A stretch of DNA of 7,095 bases from assembly GCA_030040415.1 (NCBI GenBank), contig JASHTT010000152.1:1-7095 (forward strand), written 5' to 3'. A model generated the notes under the pieces. It worked only from the letters and a program-made list of their open reading frames with translations. It ran no database searches and had not been told where the DNA came from. The translations under genes were made by a program, and so were the position numbers. The number at the start of each line of letters is the position of its first letter. Position 1 is the first letter of the stretch. Source of the DNA: Streptosporangiaceae bacterium. GTDB taxonomy: Bacteria > Actinomycetota > Actinomycetes > Streptosporangiales > Streptosporangiaceae. Positions 4,609 to 7,095 of the stretch are shown one piece after another.

Positions 4609-6597
4609 ATGGCACTCCGCTCCGGTAGTCGCACCAAGCGAGCCGGGGCGCACCGTGCTTCGCGGCCCCCGTCGCCGGCGCGGCCACCCGTGGTTGGCAA
4701 GGGCGGGGACAGCAGAGCCGGGGTAGGGGTGGGCCTTCGGTCGCGGGCGGTACTTGTCCGCACTTCCGTTGTTGTCGTGCTGGCCGCCATCGTCGGCGTC
4801 GGCGTCGCTTACGGGGGGCCGTCATCGGCCGAGCCGACCGTCTACCGGTTCCTCCTGGATTGGCAGTCCAAGCAGTACCTGCAGGCGGCCAGGCTGACGA
4901 CCGGGCAGCCGCGGCTGGTGGCAACCCAGCTGTCCGCGGCGTACCGGCAGCTAGATGCCACCTACCTCAACCTGACCATGGCTGGCATCAGCCAGCACGG
5001 CAACTCGGCTGACGCCCGGTTTGACGCCTCGATCGCCCTTGGCAGCACCGGCCTGGTGTGGTCTTACCTGGGCGGCTTCAGCCTGCGCGACGGCACCGCA
5101 GGATGGCAGATCGTCTGGCGCCCCTCGGTGATCATGCCGAAGATGCGCGCGGGCGAGCGGCTGGCGGTGGTCAGCAAGGAACTGCCCCGCGCGGAACTCC
5201 AGGACGCTTCGGGCCAGCCGCTGACCGTGCCCTCGCTGACCTACGAGGTAGGTGTCATCCCAGGTCAACTGGCTGATCCGACGGCCACCGCGAGTCAGAT
5301 CGCCGACGTTACCGGGTTGCAGGCCGGCCAGGTAGAGGGCCAGATCGAGGCGGCGCCATCGCGGGAATTCCTGGAGCTGGTCACGCTATCGCCGGGGCAG
5401 TTCAGGCTGCGCACCGCGCTTTCACACGTTGCAGGTGTGATCGTCAAGCCCGTTGTCCGGCGGTTGTTCGACAGCATCGCCCCGGACGTGGTCGGGACCG
5501 TGGGCACCGAGGCGGCCAGCGTGCTGCGCGAGAACGGGCTGCCCTACCTGCCTGGCACCACGGTGGGCCTGTCCGGTCTGCAGCAGTATTTCCAGAAGCC
5601 GCTCACCGGGACGCCGAGAACGGAGGTCGTACTCCAGCGCGCGGGCGTATCCGTTGACGTGCTGAAGATCTGGAAGGGTTCGCCGGGTAGGCCCGTGCGC
5701 ACCACGCTGGAGGCCGACGTCCAGCTGGCGGCCGACCGTGCTCTGGCCCATCTGCCCACGTCGGCGGCCATCGTCGCGGTTCAGCCAGGTTCCGGTGGGA
5801 TTCTCGCGGTTGCGAGCCACGCGGCTGCCGGGATGCCCGCGCTGAACCCGCTCGATGGCCAGTACCGGCCCGGCCAGGCCTTCACGATCGTCTCTTCGGC
5901 GGCCATCCTCGGTACCGGGGTGACTCCCGGCAGCACCGTGTCTTGCTACCAGAACAACCCTGTCGATGGCCAGAGCTTCGTGAACGACCCGCGGGAAAAG
6001 GGTCTCGGCGGTGACGCCACGTTCCAGAAGGATTTCGAGTTCGCTTGTTCCACAGCCTTCGCTGGCCTGTCCATGTACCTGACGTCCGCAGACCTGGCCA
6101 AGGCTGCGGCCGAGTTCGGAATCGGCAGCTGGCAGCTGCCGCTCGGCAAGTACTTTGCCGGCAGCATCGGCCAATTCGGTGATCCGGCGAAGCTCGCCGC
6201 CGACACCATAGGCGACGGTGCCGTCCGGATGAGCCCGCTGGACATGGCGCTGGCGGCGGCCGTGGTCGACTCTGGCAGGTGGCATCCGCCGTCGCTGGCC
6301 GGCGACCCGAGCAGCAGGCAGCAGGGCGTCATGAGCGCTCAGGTGCTGACGAACCTGCGGCAGCTGATGCACGAGGCCGCGACCTCCGGGTCGGGCAAGG
6401 CGGCGAACGTGGGCGGTGACGTGTTCGGCCAGGTGGGCAGCGCCCCGTTCGGCGCGCATGGGATGCGTATCAGCTGGTTTGTCGGCTATCGGGGTAATGG
6501 CATTGCGTTTGCGGTGGTAGAGCTGAGCAAGTCGGCAACTGACTCGGCAGCTCCGCTAGCCGGTCAGTTTCTGCGTAACATCCGGACTGGATCCTGA
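4609..6597 (+). CDS. Class B penicillin-binding protein homologue with all three catalytic motifs lost
   Basis: This 662-residue membrane-anchored protein has the architecture of class B PBPs with an NTF2-like (MecA_N) domain. It has a basic, proline-rich cytoplasmic start (1-47), one TM helix (about 48-69), an NTF2-like domain (about 74-170), and a dimerisation-type region with VVGTVGTEAA, PGTTVGLSGLQQYF and PLTGTPR. The transpeptidase domain follows, from about 370 (TTLEADVQLAADRAL, AAIVAVQPGSGGILAVAS, WFVGYRG). Active family members cross-link peptidoglycan through SxxK, SxN and KTG. Here the corresponding positions read Q423-A-F-T426 (in YRPGQAFTIVSSAAIL), A479-C-S481 (in FACSTAFAGL) and Q608-V-G610 (in FGQVGSAPFG). 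The nucleophilic serine, the general-base lysine and the KTG lysine are all missing, while the frame is intact and flanking sequence is kept. I infer a catalytically dead, possibly regulatory or scaffolding protein. It lies 11 bp after smpB, downstream of ftsEX, which suggests but does not prove a septal role. Confidence 0.88.
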   Translation: MALRSGSRTKRAGAHRASRPPSPARPPVVGKGGDSRAGVGVGLRSRAVLVRTSVVVVLAAIVGVGVAYGGPSSAEPTVYRFLLDWQSKQYLQAARLTTGQPRLVATQLSAAYRQLDATYLNLTMAGISQHGNSADARFDASIALGSTGLVWSYLGGFSLRDGTAGWQIVWRPSVIMPKMRAGERLAVVSKELPRAELQDASGQPLTVPSLTYEVGVIPGQLADPTATASQIADVTGLQAGQVEGQIEAAPSREFLELVTLSPGQFRLRTALSHVAGVIVKPVVRRLFDSIAPDVVGTVGTEAASVLRENGLPYLPGTTVGLSGLQQYFQKPLTGTPRTEVVLQRAGVSVDVLKIWKGSPGRPVRTTLEADVQLAADRALAHLPTSAAIVAVQPGSGGILAVASHAAAGMPALNPLDGQYRPGQAFTIVSSAAILGTGVTPGSTVSCYQNNPVDGQSFVNDPREKGLGGDATFQKDFEFACSTAFAGLSMYLTSADLAKAAAEFGIGSWQLPLGKYFAGSIGQFGDPAKLAADTIGDGAVRMSPLDMALAAAVVDSGRWHPPSLAGDPSSRQQGVMSAQVLTNLRQLMHEAATSGSGKAANVGGDVFGQVGSAPFGAHGMRISWFVGYRGNGIAFAVVELSKSATDSAAPLAGQFLRNIRTGS

Positions 6598-6632
6598 CCT
6601 GTTCATTAGCACTCTTTTAGTAACTGCGAGCA

Positions 6633-6642
6633 ACCAATTGGT
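6633..6642. repeat. 10-bp palindrome ACCAATTGGT in an AT-richer patch
   Basis: This perfect palindrome is flanked by GC on both sides after one mismatch (6630-6645). It lies 36 bases after the PBP stop in a local AT-richer stretch (6598-6665), unusual for this genome. It could be an operator or part of the promoter region for the structured RNA that follows. I could not find a convincing -10/-35 pair here. Confidence 0.3.
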
Positions 6643-6663
6643 AGCTCTCTGGCGTCTTCTCTA

Positions 6664-6885
6664 GTGACTGGGGTGCCGCTTGGGGGGTTGCGGCCCAGTC
6701 GTCGTGATGAGAACCGGGCCTCATCTCGGGGGAGGCCCGGACATTGGGACCGGCCCCGACCCTGCCGGTCAAGCCCCCGTGAGTGCATCTCGGCCACCGC
6801 CAGCGCTCACGGGGGTATCTCATCACCTTCCGGTGGATGCCCGATGGGCCCGCGCTCTGCGGCCAGCCCGTCGGGCATTCTGTTT
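6664..6885 (+). ncRNA. Candidate structured RNA: multi-helix junction ending in an intrinsic terminator
   Basis: The helices are read directly from the sequence. Hairpin P1: GACTGGG 6666-6672 with CCCAGTC 6694-6700, plus inner CCGC 6676-6679 with GCGG 6690-6693, loop TTGGGGGGTT. Closing helix P0: GTGATGAGA 6704-6712 with TCTCATCAC 6818-6826 (9 bp). It encloses P2 (CCGGGCCTC 6714-6722 with GAGGCCCGG 6732-6740), P3 (GACCGG 6748-6753 with CCGGTC 6765-6770) and P4 (CCCCCGTGAG 6774-6783 with CTCACGGGGG 6806-6815, extended by three inner pairs). Linkers within the junction are 1, 7, 3 and 2 bases, the geometry of a compact four-way junction. P5 (6838-6877) plus a U-rich run ends it. No known family is recognised. 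It might be an independent small RNA or the structured 3' end of the operon transcript. The 5' end is uncertain, as no clear promoter is visible. The plus strand is preferred because the T tract follows P5 on that strand. Confidence 0.6.
6838..6885 (+). terminator. Strong intrinsic terminator
   Basis: TGCCCGATGGGC (6838-6849) pairs with GCCCGTCGGGCA (6866-6877) over 12 positions with a single U·G wobble. The loop holds a further 4-bp stem, CCGC 6850-6853 with GCGG 6859-6862. TTCTGTTT follows at 6878-6885. It would stop transcription coming from the ftsE-PBP operon and from the candidate RNA before ssrA. Confidence 0.75.
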
Positions 6886-6891
6886 CCCGTT

Positions 6892-6954
6892 GGCCGGGCT
6901 GGTTCGGGTCGGCCCGTTTGGCGCCGGCTGGCTTGTTTCGCGTCGGCCGGGCTG
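6892..6954 (+). repeat. 10-bp direct repeat GGCCGGGCTG, two copies
   Basis: GGCCGGGCTG occurs at 6892-6901 and 6945-6954, 53 bases apart. The first copy contributes to the 5' arm of the second tandem hairpin and the second copy to the 3' arm of the third, so the copies do not occupy equivalent places. A partial duplication of terminator sequence or chance in a low-complexity region could both explain it. Confidence 0.4.
6895..6919 (+). terminator. Second terminator-like hairpin in tandem
   Basis: CGGGCTGG (6895-6902) pairs with TCGGCCCG (6909-6916), including two wobbles (U6900·G6911 and G6902·U6909), around the loop TTCGGG; TTT follows at 6917-6919. The wobbles pair only in plus-strand RNA, which points to plus-strand transcription. 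Confidence 0.45.
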
Positions 6955-6964
6955 TCGTCTGTTT
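6923..6964 (+). terminator. Third terminator-like hairpin in tandem
   Basis: GCCGGCTGGC (6923-6932) pairs with GTCGGCCGGGC (6942-6952) with one bulged G at 6949 and two wobbles, around the loop TTGTTTCGC. A U-rich run, TGTCGTCTGTTT, follows at 6953-6964. As in the preceding hairpin, the wobbles make the structure specific to the plus-strand transcript. Confidence 0.45.
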
Positions 6965-6970
6965 AGGGGC

Positions 6971-6984
6971 ATGGCCAGGGCCAT
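6971..6984. repeat. 14-bp palindromic element ATGGCC-AG-GGCCAT upstream of ssrA
   Basis: ATGGCC (6971-6976) and GGCCAT (6979-6984) form a perfect inverted repeat with a 2-base spacer, about 36 bases upstream of the putative ssrA -35 box. The tiny spacer argues for a protein-binding site rather than an RNA hairpin. No regulator can be named. Confidence 0.35.
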
Positions 6985-7019
6985 ATCGGGCAGTACGGTC
7001 AAGACGGAACTCGATCACC

Positions 7020-7063
7020 TTGGACGAGGGCCGGAACAGTCGGGTATCGTCTGCTGTTACAAC
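7020..7063 (+). promoter_or_regulatory. Putative ssrA promoter
   Basis: Two readings are possible. In the first, TTGGAC (7020-7025) is the -35 and TATCGT (7045-7050) the -10, with a long 19-base spacer, giving a start near 7057-7059 and a short leader removed by processing. In the second, TG-T-TACAAC (7055-7063) is an extended -10 box that starts transcription at the first G of the mature tmRNA (7070). The sequence does not settle which is used. Confidence 0.45.
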
Positions 7064-7069
7064 TCAAGA

Positions 7070-7095
7070 GGGGGTGACTGGTTTCGACTTCGGTG
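7070..7095 (+). ncRNA. ssrA: tmRNA (ssrA), 5' end only
   Basis: The last 26 bases match the conserved 5' end of actinobacterial tmRNA: five Gs and TGA, then the very typical GGTTTCGACTTCG at 7080-7092. The first bases form the 5' strand of the tRNA-like acceptor stem. Their 3' partner, the tag reading frame and the pseudoknots lie beyond the window. tmRNA acts with SmpB to release ribosomes stalled on broken messages and to tag the unfinished protein for degradation; smpB lies 2.5 kb upstream on the same strand. The fifth base is G where I recall C in several relatives, so a compensating change is expected at the 3' end. Confidence 0.88.

Noticed and set aside
5422..6459. 345-codon open frame on the minus strand opposite the PBP-like gene
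   Set aside because: It lies wholly antisense to a gene with clear family similarity, has low-complexity Arg/Gly/His-rich translation with no recognisable domain, and is the kind of long antisense frame expected in high-GC coding sequence.
5863..6474. Frameshift or sequencing error as the cause of the missing PBP motifs
   Set aside because: The flanking conserved residues stay in frame on both sides of all three sites, so only substitutions, not indels, can explain the changes.
6664..6740. 6C-type RNA on the minus strand (runs of C in loops when read in reverse)
   Set aside because: The P1 loop reads CCCCCC and the P2 region CCCCC on the minus strand, which recalls the 6C motif. However, the U-rich terminator follows only on the plus strand, and the G·U wobbles in the tandem hairpins favour plus-strand RNA. 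Kept only as something a covariance search would settle.
6664..6966. 100-codon plus-strand frame in the gap before ssrA
   Set aside because: The translation is Arg/Gly/Ser/Pro-rich with no domain, and the stretch is better explained by RNA helices and terminators.

Overview
The window comes from a high-GC Gram-positive bacterium (Actinomycetota). The base composition is strongly G+C-rich, starts include GTG, one start looks leaderless with a TANNNT -10 box, and the order prfB - ftsE - ftsX - smpB - ssrA is a familiar actinobacterial arrangement. The genus cannot be named from the sequence.

Layout from left to right: (1) 1-782, the C-terminal end of a large NAD-specific glutamate dehydrogenase, followed by an imperfect hairpin. 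(2) 920-2023, prfB (release factor 2), apparently leaderless, with no programmed frameshift and with SKY where the stop-codon-reading tripeptide SPF is expected. (3) 2145-2327 on the minus strand, a 60-residue zinc-ribbon plus membrane-helix protein, convergent to prfB and divergent from ftsE. (4) 2481-6597, a tight plus-strand run: ftsE, ftsX (39 bp gap), smpB (4 bp overlap with ftsX) and a class B penicillin-binding-protein homologue (11 bp after smpB). (5) 6598-7069, a 472-bp gap without a protein gene but dense in RNA structure. A candidate structured RNA (a closing 9-bp helix around three hairpins, preceded by a further hairpin) ends at an intrinsic terminator, and two more terminator-like hairpins follow in an 87-nt stretch with no A. 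(6) 7070 to the end, the 5' end of ssrA (tmRNA).

Two themes run through the window. One is translation termination and ribosome rescue: release factor 2, SmpB and its RNA partner tmRNA. The other is cell division and wall synthesis: FtsEX, which controls peptidoglycan hydrolysis at the septum, and a PBP-like membrane protein.

The two most striking observations are these. The PBP homologue keeps the fold-defining sequence around the active site but has lost all three catalytic motifs (SxxK, SxN, KTG), so it is probably a pseudoenzyme. The gap before ssrA holds a multi-helix RNA architecture with mutually exclusive pairings that I do not recognise as a described family.
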